Source: PS1 clade bacterium (GTDB lineage Bacteria > Pseudomonadota > Alphaproteobacteria > RS24). From it: a stretch of 22,031 nt of DNA. The position numbers and the translations under genes were made by a program. This document shows positions 1 through 7,239 of the stretch, in pieces; the stretch's first letter is position 1, and each line of letters starts with the position of its first letter. The notes under the pieces were generated by a model. It was not told the DNA's origin. It ran no database searches and worked only from the letters and a program-made list of their open reading frames with translations. The stretch spans positions 1 to 22,031 of the forward strand of contig JADHOK010000013.1 in assembly GCA_016779015.1 (NCBI GenBank), written 5' to 3'.

Positions 1-805
1 TGCCGTAGTGCAGAATGTCGCGTTCATCTGTACCGCGCTCGATAGTAGCCATGTTACCACCAATGGTAATGTTGCCCGAAGAAACGGACAGGCCGACGGC
101 TGTATCTTCTGCTTCAGTCTCACCGGCGTCCTCATCCAGCTCGTTGACGCCGTAAGAAGCTTTCACTTTCATACCACCAATCTTGCCAGAGTATTTGATG
201 CCGTAAGCCGTGGCTTCGCCGGAACCTGTGTCTCTGTAAAGTTCGGTGTCGCCACTTGTGTCGGAAGTGTCCGGAGTAAATGAGTAGGCAAACTGGAAAC
301 CGTTCACTTTCGGCGAATAATAGTTGATTTTCAGTGCATCGCCATCAATGCCATCCATCAGAGGCTTATCAAAGTTTGAGACTTTAACGTTGCCGATTTT
401 TCCGGCCCAAGTTTTGAAGTTGTTGTCATAAGTTTTCCAGCCGAAGATTTTCGGCGCGGCAACCTGCTGCTTGTAAGCCGCATTGTTTTCAGCACCGATT
501 TCGACTTTACCGAAACCGCCTTTGACGTAGATGTAGTTCTCGTCAATGTGATCACTTTCTCCAGCGCCTTCTGCTTCCAACTGGACTTGGAAACCAACTT
601 CCAAACCATTATTGGTCTTGCCTTTGCCTTTGAAAATAATCTCAGCGTCATTGTGGATACCGATATCACGCGTATCCAAATTGTCGACGTCTTGGCTGTA
701 AACCACAGCATTGTAGTAACCACCAACGGTAACGGCCATCGGGCCGGCAACTGCAGGCGTTACAAGCAGAGCGGCCGCAGCCGTTCCCATAAGCAACTTA
801 TTCAT
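1..805 (-). CDS. Gram-negative porin, N-terminal part (runs off the left edge)
   Basis: Outer-membrane general porin, expected to form a beta-barrel trimer for passive diffusion of small solutes. The frame reads open from ATG at 805 to the window edge (about 268 codons). It begins with a signal peptide (MNKLLMGTAAAAALLVTPAVA, cleavage expected after AVA), followed by alternating polar and hydrophobic strands typical of alphaproteobacterial porins: VTVGGYYNAV near the start, YIYVKGGFGKVEIG in the middle, and the loop-like acidic stretch around DEDAGETEAEDTA. The C-terminal strand, which would normally end in an aromatic residue, lies outside the window. An AGGAGAG ribosome site sits 6 bases before the ATG. 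Assignment to the Porin_4-like family is by recognition of this strand pattern. The substrate cannot be told. Confidence 0.85.
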   Translation of the reverse strand, partial: MNKLLMGTAAAALLVTPAVAGPMAVTVGGYYNAVVYSQDVDNLDTRDIGIHNDAEIIFKGKGKTNNGLEVGFQVQLEAEGAGESDHIDENYIYVKGGFGKVEIGAENNAAYKQQVAAPKIFGWKTYDNNFKTWAGKIGNVKVSNFDKPLMDGIDGDALKINYYSPKVNGFQFAYSFTPDTSDTSGDTELYRDTGSGEATAYGIKYSGKIGGMKVKASYGVNELDEDAGETEAEDTAVGLSVSSGNITIGGNMATIERGTDERDILHYG

Positions 806-1039
806 AATTAACTCTCCTAGTTACGCAACGTAAGAGGGGGAAGCCCCCAATACGGCGCAAATATACGGCAATTCGTTTTCGCTAAAACCCTTTAGAGCCC
901 TCTAGCGGGGGAAACGCGCCGGGTCGCGCGGCGATGATGCACGAATGCCACAAAAGCCAGGTTTTTGTAAGAAAACTGCAATATATCTGTCGCGCAGTGT
1001 CATATGAAACACGCTTAAACAGTTGATTTTAGGAGTAAA
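806..1039. other. Non-coding region upstream of the porin gene
   Basis: No coding potential was seen here. On the minus strand this is the porin leader. A short inverted repeat GGGGG-AAG-CCCCC at 836-848 lies about 30 bases before the porin ATG and could form a small hairpin in the 5' untranslated RNA. A TATATT hexamer (minus strand, 860-865) could be a -10 box, but I find no convincing -35 partner. The tRNA-His 3' end abuts this region at 1040 with no clear hairpin terminator. Confidence 0.3.
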
Positions 1040-1116
1040 TGGTACAGCCTCCCCGAATTGAACGGGGGACCTCTAGATCCACAATCTAGCGCTCTAACCG
1101 ACTGAGCTAAGGCTGC
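1040..1116 (-). tRNA. tRNA-His (anticodon GTG)
   Basis: A complete cloverleaf reads on the minus strand: acceptor GCAGCCT/AGGCTGT, D stem GCTC/GAGC, anticodon stem CTAGA/TCTAG around loop TTGTGGA (anticodon GTG at 1082-1080), T stem CCCCG/CGGGG with TTCAATT loop, and an encoded CCA at 1042-1040. The discriminator base is A73, the first acceptor pair is G1-U72, and the base at the -1 position (1117) is T rather than G. So the extra G-1 that marks nearly all tRNA-His is not encoded opposite C73. This matches the derived tRNA-His described for an alphaproteobacterial clade, whose histidyl-tRNA synthetase has changed accordingly. Confidence 0.95.
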
Positions 1117-1159
1117 ACCGATGCCGTAAGGGGCCAAAAAAAGCCCTCAGGACGCAGGG

Positions 1160-1188
1160 AAAATAGTCGCCTTTTGGCGAAAGTGCAA
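1160..1188 (-). promoter_or_regulatory. Sigma-70-type promoter for tRNA-His
   Basis: On the minus strand a TTGCAC -35 hexamer (1188-1183) and a TATTTT -10 hexamer (1165-1160) are separated by exactly 17 bases. Transcription would start near 1153, giving a leader of roughly 35-40 bases before the mature tRNA 5' end at 1116. The spacer holds an inverted repeat CGCC-AAAA-GGCG. The call is by consensus match only. Confidence 0.5.
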
Positions 1189-1286
1189 GCGCGTTAGCGC
1201 GATTTTGGGTTTGCCGACGGTATTTCTTTGCGCCCGCCGCCAAACCGCGTAAACTACGCCAAATCAGGCCAGCAAGAGGGGTTCTC

Positions 1287-1469
1287 ATGGGCATTAACAC
1301 ACCATCCGATATGGCCGCTGAGCTTTCCATCGGCCCCACAGACCAGAATATGGTGCGGATTTTCGTCGCCTCGGAAGGGGTTGAAATCCCGATGGATTTC
1401 CTGCCAGAAGAGGCGCTAGAAATCGCCCGCGAACTGATGGCCGCCGCCGAAGCCTGCAAATCCAAATAA
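1287..1469 (+). CDS. Small conserved alphaproteobacterial protein, DUF6324-like
   Basis: A 60-residue acidic cytoplasmic protein of unknown function. The sequence resembles the small DUF6324 family of alphaproteobacteria as I remember it: an N-terminal MGIN start, a central IGPTDQNMVRIFV segment, then GVEIPMDFLPEEA and a C-terminal helix rich in Ala and Glu (ALEIARELMAAAEA). There is no signal peptide, membrane segment or cysteine pair. An AGAGGGG ribosome site lies about 7 bases before the ATG, which supports translation. It stands alone between tRNA-His (opposite strand) and the iron permease. The family name is from memory of its consensus and should be treated as likely, not proven. Confidence 0.75.
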   Translation: MGINTPSDMAAELSIGPTDQNMVRIFVASEGVEIPMDFLPEEALEIARELMAAAEACKSK

Positions 1470-1520
1470 GCACGAACAGATAAAAGACAAAGTGGCGCAC
1501 GAGGCCGCGCCATTTGCGTT

Positions 1521-1548
1521 TTGCAATTATCGGCAGAGACGCTATGTT
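1521..1548 (+). promoter_or_regulatory. Putative promoter of the iron permease gene
   Basis: A TTGCAA -35-like hexamer (1521-1526) is followed after 16 bases by a TATGTT -10-like hexamer (1543-1548). The predicted start site would fall within or just after the Fur-type palindrome at 1551-1569, a usual arrangement for Fur repression. Consensus match only. Confidence 0.35.
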
Positions 1549-1550
1549 TC

Positions 1551-1569
1551 GCAAATGATAATGATTTGC
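1551..1569. promoter_or_regulatory. Fur-family operator (iron box)
   Basis: The 19-base sequence GCAAATGATAATGATTTGC is an imperfect palindrome. The outer six bases on each side pair perfectly (GCAAAT/ATTTGC), and the core keeps the GATAATGAT signature of classical Fur boxes. It lies 16 bases before the permease ATG and just after a plausible -10 box. In alphaproteobacteria, Fur or its relative Mur binds such sites. Given that the target is an iron(III)-type permease, repression by iron-loaded Fur is the natural inference. Confidence 0.75.
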
Positions 1570-1585
1570 ATGTGCGAGATGGCCT

Positions 1586-3205
1586 ATGCCAGCTAGTCGA
1601 CTGTCATCAAATGACACGCGCCACTTGCCTATTTCGGGGCCGAGTATGTGGGGCGTCGCCAGCGCTTTGGCCGCCGCCCTGCCGCTATCGGTGCTTATCG
1701 GTCTGGCGTGGCTGGCCGCGCAGCCCGACGCGCCGGTCTGGGGGCATCTCATCGCCAATGTGCTGCCCCAACAAGCCGCGACAACCGCGCTGCTGATGCT
1801 TGGCGTCGGCGCGCTGACCGCTTTTATCGGCACGTTGGGAGCGTGGATTGTCACATTTTACCCCATCCCCTTGCGTCGTCTCATCGGCTGGAGCCTGCTG
1901 TTGCCGCTGGCCATGCCGACTTATCTGATGGCCTATAGCTATGGCGATTTTCTCGATCAGGCGGGGCCGCTTTATCAGCTTTGGCAGAGCGTCCTGCCGG
2001 CCTCGGCCTATCCCGATTTCCGCTCGCTCACCGGCGCCGTCATCCTGCTATCGCTGGCGCTTTATCCTTATGTCTATATCTCGGCGCGCACTGCCTTTGT
2101 GCAGCAATCGGCGGTGATGATTGAGGCCGGGCGCACATTAGGCCTAACGCCGCTGGCGTGTTTTCTGCGCATCGGTCTGCCGCTGGCGCGACCGGCGATT
2201 ATTGTCGGCGTGGCGCTGGTGCTGATGGAATGCATGAACGATATCGGCGCGGTGGAATTTTTGGGCGTCAACACGCTGACGCTCGGCGTCTATGACACTT
2301 GGGTGGTGCGCGGCAATCTGGCCGGCGCGGCGCAACTGGCGCTGACGCTGCTGGCTTTTATGGCGCTGCTACTGGCGCTGGAACGCAGCCAACGCGGGGA
2401 CAGCGCGCATTATCAACGCCAAGGCCGCCGCCGCAACCTGCCCGATTTTCAATGCGGGCGCGCCATGCTTTATGCGATGAGCGGTTTTTGTCTGCTGCCG
2501 ATTGCCCTCGGTTTTATCCTGCCGGTATTTTTGCTGCTGGCGCATCTGCCCGATGCGAGCTGGCCGGCCGGTCTGACCCGCGCCGCGCTGCATTCGGTGG
2601 CGTTGGCCGCTGTCGCCGCCGTGCTGGCTGCCGCTTTGGCGATTGTGCTGGCGTTTGCGGCGCGCAATGGCGGCGCGACGCGGCGCGCCCTCACCCGCAT
2701 CGCCGCGTTGGGCTATGCCGTGCCGGGCACAGTGCTGGCGTTGGGCATTATGACGGTGCTGGCTTTCTTGGCCGAGGCCAGTCTCGGCTGGCTTGTGCTG
2801 AGCGGCAGTGCCGTCGCGCTGGTCATCGTCTATGTGGTGCGGTTTTTATCGCTGTCTTTCGGCACATTGGAGGCGGGCTATACGCAAATCGCGCCGGGGC
2901 TCGATATGGCGGCGCGCAGCCTTGGGGCCAATCTCAACGCCACGCTGACGCGGGTGCATATACCGCTTTTGCGCGCGCCTTTGGTCACCGCCATGCTGCT
3001 GGTGTTTGTCGACGTGATGAAAGAGCTTCCGGCGACCCTCATTCTGCGCCCGTTCGATTTCGAGACGCTGGCCACCGGGGTTTATACCTATGCCTCGCTG
3101 GGGCAGATGGAGGACGCCGCCCTACCGGCGTTGATAATCCTCGCCGTCGGTCTGCTGCCGGTGATTTTGGGCGTTGGGGTCATGGAGCGCCTGCGGCGAA
3201 GATAA
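1586..3205 (+). CDS. fbpB: Iron(III) ABC transporter permease, FbpB/SfuB type
   Basis: Inner-membrane permease of a ferric-ion importer that works with a periplasmic iron-binding protein and an ATPase. At 539 residues it has the usual length of the fused FbpB family, which carries two permease modules in one chain. The first module ends with the coupling (EAA-type) motif EAGRTLGLTPLACFLRIGLPLARP at about 180-203. The second has the matching motif MAARSLGANL...RVHIPLLRAP at about 441-465. Many hydrophobic segments lie between. Nearby features seen in this family are PTYLMAYSYGDFLDQAG (111-127) and MKELPATLILRPF (478-490). The ATG at 1586 has only a weak ribosome site; Met21 at 1646 is an alternative start. 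A Fur box lies just upstream. No binding-protein or ATPase gene is adjacent, so the partners must be encoded elsewhere. The last seven codons are the first copy of an eightfold repeat. Related thiamine or spermidine permeases are less likely given the Fur box. Confidence 0.88.
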   Translation: MPASRLSSNDTRHLPISGPSMWGVASALAAALPLSVLIGLAWLAAQPDAPVWGHLIANVLPQQAATTALLMLGVGALTAFIGTLGAWIVTFYPIPLRRLIGWSLLLPLAMPTYLMAYSYGDFLDQAGPLYQLWQSVLPASAYPDFRSLTGAVILLSLALYPYVYISARTAFVQQSAVMIEAGRTLGLTPLACFLRIGLPLARPAIIVGVALVLMECMNDIGAVEFLGVNTLTLGVYDTWVVRGNLAGAAQLALTLLAFMALLLALERSQRGDSAHYQRQGRRRNLPDFQCGRAMLYAMSGFCLLPIALGFILPVFLLLAHLPDASWPAGLTRAALHSVALAAVAAVLAAALAIVLAFAARNGGATRRALTRIAALGYAVPGTVLALGIMTVLAFLAEASLGWLVLSGSAVALVIVYVVRFLSLSFGTLEAGYTQIAPGLDMAARSLGANLNATLTRVHIPLLRAPLVTAMLLVFVDVMKELPATLILRPFDFETLATGVYTYASLGQMEDAALPALIILAVGLLPVILGVGVMERLRRR

Positions 3206-3352
3206 GAGCGCCTGCGGCGAAGATAAGAGCGCCTGCGGCGAAGATAAGCGCGCCTGCGGCGAAGATAAGCGCGCCTGCGGCGAAGATAAGTGCGCCTGCG
3301 GCGAAGATAAGCGCGCCTGCGGCGAAGATAAGTGCGCCTGCGGCGAAGATAA
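3185..3352 (+). repeat. Eight tandem copies of a 21-bp unit (last seven codons of the permease, stop included)
   Basis: The unit equals the final codons of the permease gene, coding Glu-Arg-Leu-Arg-Arg-Arg-stop. Eight perfect-length copies start at 3185, 3206, 3227, 3248, 3269, 3290, 3311 and 3332. Twenty of 21 positions are identical in all copies; only the second base of the first codon varies (A,A,A,C,C,T,C,T). Copy 1 is the real gene end. Copies 2-8 lie downstream in the same phase, each ending in TAA. Every unit also contains a small self-complementary core CGCC-TGC-GGCG. Directly after it, AAAAGAGCT is duplicated (3351-3359 and 3360-3368). The block fills the gap between the convergent permease and isovaleryl-CoA dehydrogenase genes. 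There are no spacers, so it is not CRISPR. Confidence 0.97.
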
Positions 3353-3369
3353 AAGAGCTAAAAGAGCTA

Positions 3370-4542
3370 TTAGCCGGTCTCGGTAAACAGTTCGCGGCCG
3401 ATTAACATGCGCCGTATCTCGGATGTGCCAGCCCCGATTTCAGCCAGTTTGGCATCGCGCAAATAGCGCCCTACCGGATTATCGTTCACATAACCACTGC
3501 CACCCATGAGCTGAATGGCGTCGAGCGCGCATTGCGTTGCATTTTCTGCCGCAAACAAAATCGCTGCCGCCGCATCCTTGCGCGTGGTCTCGCCGCGGTC
3601 GCATGCCTGATTGACCGCGTAAACATAAGCCCGCGACGCTGACAGCTTGGTGTACATATCTGCCAGCTTGCCCTGCACCAGTTGAAACGTGCCGATGGAT
3701 TGGCCGAATTGCTCGCGCTGATGGATATAAGGCAGCACCGTGTCGAGACACGCCTGCATAATGCCCACCGGCCACGCCGCCAGCACGGCGCGCTCATAAT
3801 CAAGCCCGCTCATCAGCACTTCAACGCCTTGGTTGAGCGGCCCCATGATATTTTCTTCCGGCACTTCGCAATTATCGAACACCAACTCGCCGGTCTCAGA
3901 ACCGCGATGCCCCAGCTTGTCGAGTTTCTGCGCGCACGAAAAACCTTTGAAATCTTTTTCGATAATAAAAGCGGTAATGCCGCGCGAATGCGCTTCCGGC
4001 TCGGTTTTGGCATAGACCACCAATACATCGGCTGACGGGCCATTGGTAATCCAAAACTTGCCGCCATTCAGAACATATCTATCGCCCTTTTTTTCGGCTT
4101 TCAGCTTCATCGATACGACGTCAGAACCGGCCCCGGTCTCCGACATGGCGAGCGCGCCTAAATGTTCGCCCGAGACCAGCTTGGGCAAATATTTCTGCTT
4201 TTGCGCCTCATTGCCCCAGCGGAAAATTTGATTGATACACAGATTGCTATGCGCGCCGAAAGACAGGCCGACCGAGGCCGAGGCGCGCGAAATTTCTTCC
4301 ACCGCAATGGCTTGCGCCGTATAGCCCATGGCCACACCGCCATATTCCTCCGACACGGTAAGCCCGTGCAGGCCCAATTCGCCCAGCGGCTGCCATAAGT
4401 CGCGCGGAAACGTATCGGTGCGATCGATCTCATCGGCGCGCGGCAGGATTTTGTCATCGACAAAACTGCGCAAGCTATCGCGCATCATATCCAGCTCTTC
4501 GCCCAGATTGAATTCGAGCATAGGATAGCTATTGGACAGCAT
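3370..4542 (-). CDS. ivd: Isovaleryl-CoA dehydrogenase
   Basis: FAD-dependent acyl-CoA dehydrogenase expected to oxidise isovaleryl-CoA to 3-methylcrotonyl-CoA in leucine breakdown, passing electrons to electron-transfer flavoprotein. At 390 residues it has the usual length. The FAD/substrate signature LAMSETGAGSD is at 131-141, WITNG at 164-168, and the C-terminal flavin-binding GTSEIRRMLIGREL lies near the end. The catalytic base position typical of the isovaleryl subgroup is seen as Glu250 in GLDYERAVLA; medium- and short-chain enzymes carry their base elsewhere. An AAGGGGG ribosome site precedes ATG 4542. The usual neighbours (methylcrotonyl-CoA carboxylase, HMG-CoA lyase) are absent here. 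A terminator separates it from the upstream aldehyde dehydrogenase, so it has its own transcription start. Substrate assignment is by family resemblance. Confidence 0.9.
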   Translation of the reverse strand: MLSNSYPMLEFNLGEELDMMRDSLRSFVDDKILPRADEIDRTDTFPRDLWQPLGELGLHGLTVSEEYGGVAMGYTAQAIAVEEISRASASVGLSFGAHSNLCINQIFRWGNEAQKQKYLPKLVSGEHLGALAMSETGAGSDVVSMKLKAEKKGDRYVLNGGKFWITNGPSADVLVVYAKTEPEAHSRGITAFIIEKDFKGFSCAQKLDKLGHRGSETGELVFDNCEVPEENIMGPLNQGVEVLMSGLDYERAVLAAWPVGIMQACLDTVLPYIHQREQFGQSIGTFQLVQGKLADMYTKLSASRAYVYAVNQACDRGETTRKDAAAAILFAAENATQCALDAIQLMGGSGYVNDNPVGRYLRDAKLAEIGAGTSEIRRMLIGRELFTETG

Positions 4543-4565
4543 GGCGGCCCCCTTTCAGTGGATAC

Positions 4566-4595
4566 AAAAAGGCCGACGAGTTTCCCCGTCGGCCT
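4566..4595 (-). terminator. Rho-independent terminator after the aldehyde dehydrogenase gene
   Basis: A perfect 9-bp stem (AGGCCGACG, 4570-4578, with CGTCGGCCT, 4587-4595) closes an 8-base loop. On the minus strand it is followed by a run of five T (4570-4566). It lies 9 bases past the aldehyde dehydrogenase stop and about 25 bases before the ivd start codon, so it ends the aldehyde dehydrogenase transcript. There is no T run on the plus strand. Confidence 0.85.
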
Positions 4596-4604
4596 GAATG
4601 ATGA

Positions 4605-6038
4605 TTACTCAGCAGCGACAGCGCCCATGACGGCTTTGGTTTCGAGGAAATCCTCAAACCCGTGCTCGCCCCATTCGCGGCCATTGCCCGATTGCTTATA
4701 GCCACCAAACGGTGCCATTGGGTCAGCCCCGGCGCCGTTCAGATGCACATTACCGGTGCGCAATTGATTGGCCACTTCGGCAGCACGCTCGGTGCTGCCT
4801 GCTTGCACATAGCCCGACAGGCCGTAAACCGTGTCATTGGCAATTTCGATGGCTTCTTCTTCGCTATTGTATTTCAGAATAGACAGAACCGGCCCGAACA
4901 CTTCTTCGCGCGCAATGGTCATATCATTGGTGACGTTGGCGAAAATGGTCGGCTTGACATAGTAACCGGCATTGAGGCCGTCCGGCTTGCCAGTGCCACC
5001 GGTAACCAACTCGGTGCCCTCATCAATAGCGGTCTGAATCAGCCCTTGGATTTTCTCGAACTGCACTTCGCTGACCACCGGACCGATGGTTGTGTCATCT
5101 GCATTCGGGTCACCGACTTTCACTTGCTCGGCGGCCGCTTTGGCGATTTCCACGACCTCGTCATGGCGGTCGGCAGGCACCAGCATGCGGGTCGGCGCGT
5201 TGCACGACTGACCGGAATTCATAAAGCAGCTTTGCACACCGGCCGCTACAGCCGAGTTGAAGTCGGCATCATCGAGGATGATATTGGCCGATTTACCGCC
5301 CAATTCTTGGGCCACGCGCTTAACGCTATCGGCCGAGCTTTTGGCCACGGCGATACCGGCGCGGGTCGAACCGGTAAACGACATCATATCGATATCCGGA
5401 TGCTGCGACATGGCTTCGCCGACGATCGGACCGTCGCCATTGACCAGATTAAAGACGCCCGCCGGAACCCCGGCCTCGTCAAGAATTTCAGCCCATAGAG
5501 CGGCGTTCAAAGGGGCCACTTCAGACGGTTTGAGCACCATGGTGCAGCCTGCCGCCAGCGCCGGCGCGACTTTACACGCAATCTGATTGATCGGCCAATT
5601 CCACGGCGTAATCAGACCGCATACGCCGACCGGTTCTTTGCGGATAAGCGTCGTGCCTTGGGTTTTTTCAAATTCGTAATTTTCGAGTATGCCGCGTACC
5701 GTGCCCAAATGCGCCAAACCCATAGCCGCTTGCGCGGCTTTTGAGAGCCACATGGGCGCGCCCATTTCGGCGGAGATGGTTTCGACCACTTCGTCGTAGC
5801 GGTTTTGATAAGCCGCCATAATCGCGTCCAACAGGTCGAGACGTTCTTTGACACTGGTCTGCGAGAAACTGGGAAAAGCTTTCTTGGCCGCAGCAACCGC
5901 TTTATTCAAATCCTCGGCATTGCCCATCATAATTTGACCGATGACTTGCTCATTGGCCGGATTGATGACGTCAAAAGGTTTTGGATCAACCGGATCCACC
6001 CACTGACCGTCAATGTAGAATTTCAAGCAATTTTCCAT
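4605..6038 (-). CDS. NAD(P)-dependent aldehyde dehydrogenase family protein
   Basis: Oxidises an aldehyde to the matching carboxylic acid with NAD(P)+ through a cysteine thiohemiacetal. Counting from the ATG at 6038 (477 residues), the family landmarks are present: PWNWP with Asn147, LKPSE with Lys170 (cofactor binding), FTGST at 221-225, QELGGKS with the general base Glu245, and the nucleophile Cys279 in NSGQSC. EEVFGPV and the C-terminal PFGGYKQSGNGRE follow. An earlier in-frame ATG (6053) overlaps the AGGGAGA ribosome site and is unlikely. The true substrate is not evident; general, betaine-aldehyde and semialdehyde dehydrogenases all share these motifs. It is followed by a good terminator. 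The upstream acyltransferase gene ends about 75 bases before the start codon on the same strand. Confidence 0.9.
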   Translation of the reverse strand: MENCLKFYIDGQWVDPVDPKPFDVINPANEQVIGQIMMGNAEDLNKAVAAAKKAFPSFSQTSVKERLDLLDAIMAAYQNRYDEVVETISAEMGAPMWLSKAAQAAMGLAHLGTVRGILENYEFEKTQGTTLIRKEPVGVCGLITPWNWPINQIACKVAPALAAGCTMVLKPSEVAPLNAALWAEILDEAGVPAGVFNLVNGDGPIVGEAMSQHPDIDMMSFTGSTRAGIAVAKSSADSVKRVAQELGGKSANIILDDADFNSAVAAGVQSCFMNSGQSCNAPTRMLVPADRHDEVVEIAKAAAEQVKVGDPNADDTTIGPVVSEVQFEKIQGLIQTAIDEGTELVTGGTGKPDGLNAGYYVKPTIFANVTNDMTIAREEVFGPVLSILKYNSEEEAIEIANDTVYGLSGYVQAGSTERAAEVANQLRTGNVHLNGAGADPMAPFGGYKQSGNGREWGEHGFEDFLETKAVMGAVAAE

Positions 6039-6113
6039 GTTTATCTCCCTCATAGAACTAGCGTTGATTGAAGCAAATTTTAGGCCCCGCGTGCAAACGG
6101 AATCTTGTCGCGC

Positions 6114-6944
6114 TTAACTTTTTAAATGGTCGGCCAGCCCATAGACGTGGTCTTGTAAATGGCGCGCCAATTTTTGGGGCGGCAAATGCGGCTCCAGCGC
6201 CGGATAATCCATCACCTCGCCGATCACCATATCGAGAGGCGAGCCGATGCGACGGCGCACTTCGTGGAAAATCAGCGCGACGCGCATGGCATAGCTTAAA
6301 TGGCTGGCAATGTGGAATAGCTGCGAGTTCTGGCCGTCAAAATAGACCGGCAGCACCGAGGCTTGGGTGCGGCGCACCAATTGCCCGACCAGCGGTGCCC
6401 ATGGTTCTTCGCACGCCTGACGCGAAAACATTTTAGGCGTCGTGGCAATGGCACCGGACGGGAACACAATCACCACCCCGCCTGCATCCAAATGCTGGCG
6501 CGCCAACTTGCGCGAGTTCAGATTGGTCTCCAGCGCTTCGCGCGTCGGCTCAAAATCGACCGGCAGAACATGGTCGCTCATTTCGCGAGCGCGGCACAGC
6601 ACGCTATTGATGAGAATTTTGAAATCTTTGCGCTTTTGCGCCACCAACCAACAAATGACAATGCCGTCAAGCACGCCATAAGGATGATTGGCCACCACCA
6701 CGAGCGGGCCACTTTCGGGCACATTATCCAGCGACCCGGCATGGATGCGCAGGTCGAGCTGCAGGCGCTTAATGGCCTCGCCCCAAAAACTTTCAAGCGG
6801 CAGGCCTTGGCTTTGGTAATCGAGATAAAGTTTCTTCAAATGCGGTTGACCGCTCAGTTTTTCAACTGTGCGAATGGCCAATATACGCCCCAGAGAATGA
6901 GCTTCTGATGCATAGGAAAATTCATCAAGCAACGCGTGACGCAC
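6114..6944 (-). CDS. PlsC-like lysophospholipid acyltransferase family protein
   Basis: A 276-residue glycerolipid-type acyltransferase, probably membrane-associated, that would transfer an acyl group to a lyso-lipid or ornithine-lipid precursor. Block I reads NHPYGVLDG at 86-94, with His87 and Asp93 five residues apart. This NHPxGxLDG form marks the hemolysin-like/ACT14924-like LPLAT subgroup rather than canonical PlsC (HX4D). Block III corresponds to FPSGAIA at 161-167 and block IV to VLPVYFDG at 197-204. There is no long transmembrane segment. The start is GTG at 6944, supported by a CGGAGG ribosome site about 8 bases upstream. It precedes the aldehyde dehydrogenase gene on the same strand. 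The acceptor is unknown, and no olsB-like partner is next to it. Confidence 0.82.
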   Translation of the reverse strand: MRHALLDEFSYASEAHSLGRILAIRTVEKLSGQPHLKKLYLDYQSQGLPLESFWGEAIKRLQLDLRIHAGSLDNVPESGPLVVVANHPYGVLDGIVICWLVAQKRKDFKILINSVLCRAREMSDHVLPVDFEPTREALETNLNSRKLARQHLDAGGVVIVFPSGAIATTPKMFSRQACEEPWAPLVGQLVRRTQASVLPVYFDGQNSQLFHIASHLSYAMRVALIFHEVRRRIGSPLDMVIGEVMDYPALEPHLPPQKLARHLQDHVYGLADHLKS

Positions 6945-7197
6945 GACAGACCTCCGAAGCAGATTGTGACCAAATTATAACAAATGACGCGGCGTCGCCA
7001 GCGCTGTCACATAATTTTATTGTTTTGTGCTCGCTGCCCTCGATAGCGTCAAAATCGGCATTATCGGGTTGCGACGCCGGCCCCATAATCTCTCGAAGAT
7101 GGATAATGTCGCTTGCGTAGAGGTCGACGTCGGGCTTCAGGAGGAACTCCCTGTCAAGGTCCCTCAATTTCCCCTGAGCCGCGCAAAGGACTTTCAT
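6925..7197 (-). CDS. Possible small protein of unknown function (doubtful)
   Basis: A 90-codon frame starting ATG at 7197 with an AAAGGAC ribosome-site-like sequence 3-4 bases upstream. It starts MKVLCAAQGKLRDLDRE and has an unremarkable, slightly acidic composition, unlike the arginine-rich shadow frames elsewhere. It fills the otherwise empty gap between the DsbA-like gene (stop at 7240) and the acyltransferase (start at 6944), overlapping the latter by 20 bases and covering its ribosome site. I recognise no domain. If it is not real, 6945-7239 is a non-coding gap in which I see nothing else. Confidence 0.3.
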   Translation of the reverse strand: MKVLCAAQGKLRDLDREFLLKPDVDLYASDIIHLREIMGPASQPDNADFDAIEGSEHKTIKLCDSAGDAASFVIIWSQSASEVCRASRVA

Positions 7198-7239
7198 TTT
7201 GTCCTTTGTGCCAACCTCGCGCCCTTATTATCCGGCACC

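Noticed and set aside
358..750. 130-codon minus-strand frame within the porin region
   Set aside because: Same strand but a different phase from the porin, which starts at 805 with a signal peptide and ribosome site; this frame is Ser/Lys-rich noise.
3185..3352. CRISPR array
   Set aside because: The repeats are head-to-tail with no spacers, are only 21 bp, and derive from the end of the adjacent gene.
3174..3386. 70-codon repetitive ORF (ACGEDKR repeats) and the long frame 2299-3405 ending in APAAKI repeats
   Set aside because: Both are other reading phases of the permease end and its minisatellite; neither has a ribosome site or non-repeat protein-like sequence of its own.
4662..5498. 278-codon plus-strand frame opposite the aldehyde dehydrogenase
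   Set aside because: Antisense shadow; the minus strand holds the intact catalytic Glu and Cys motifs of the dehydrogenase.
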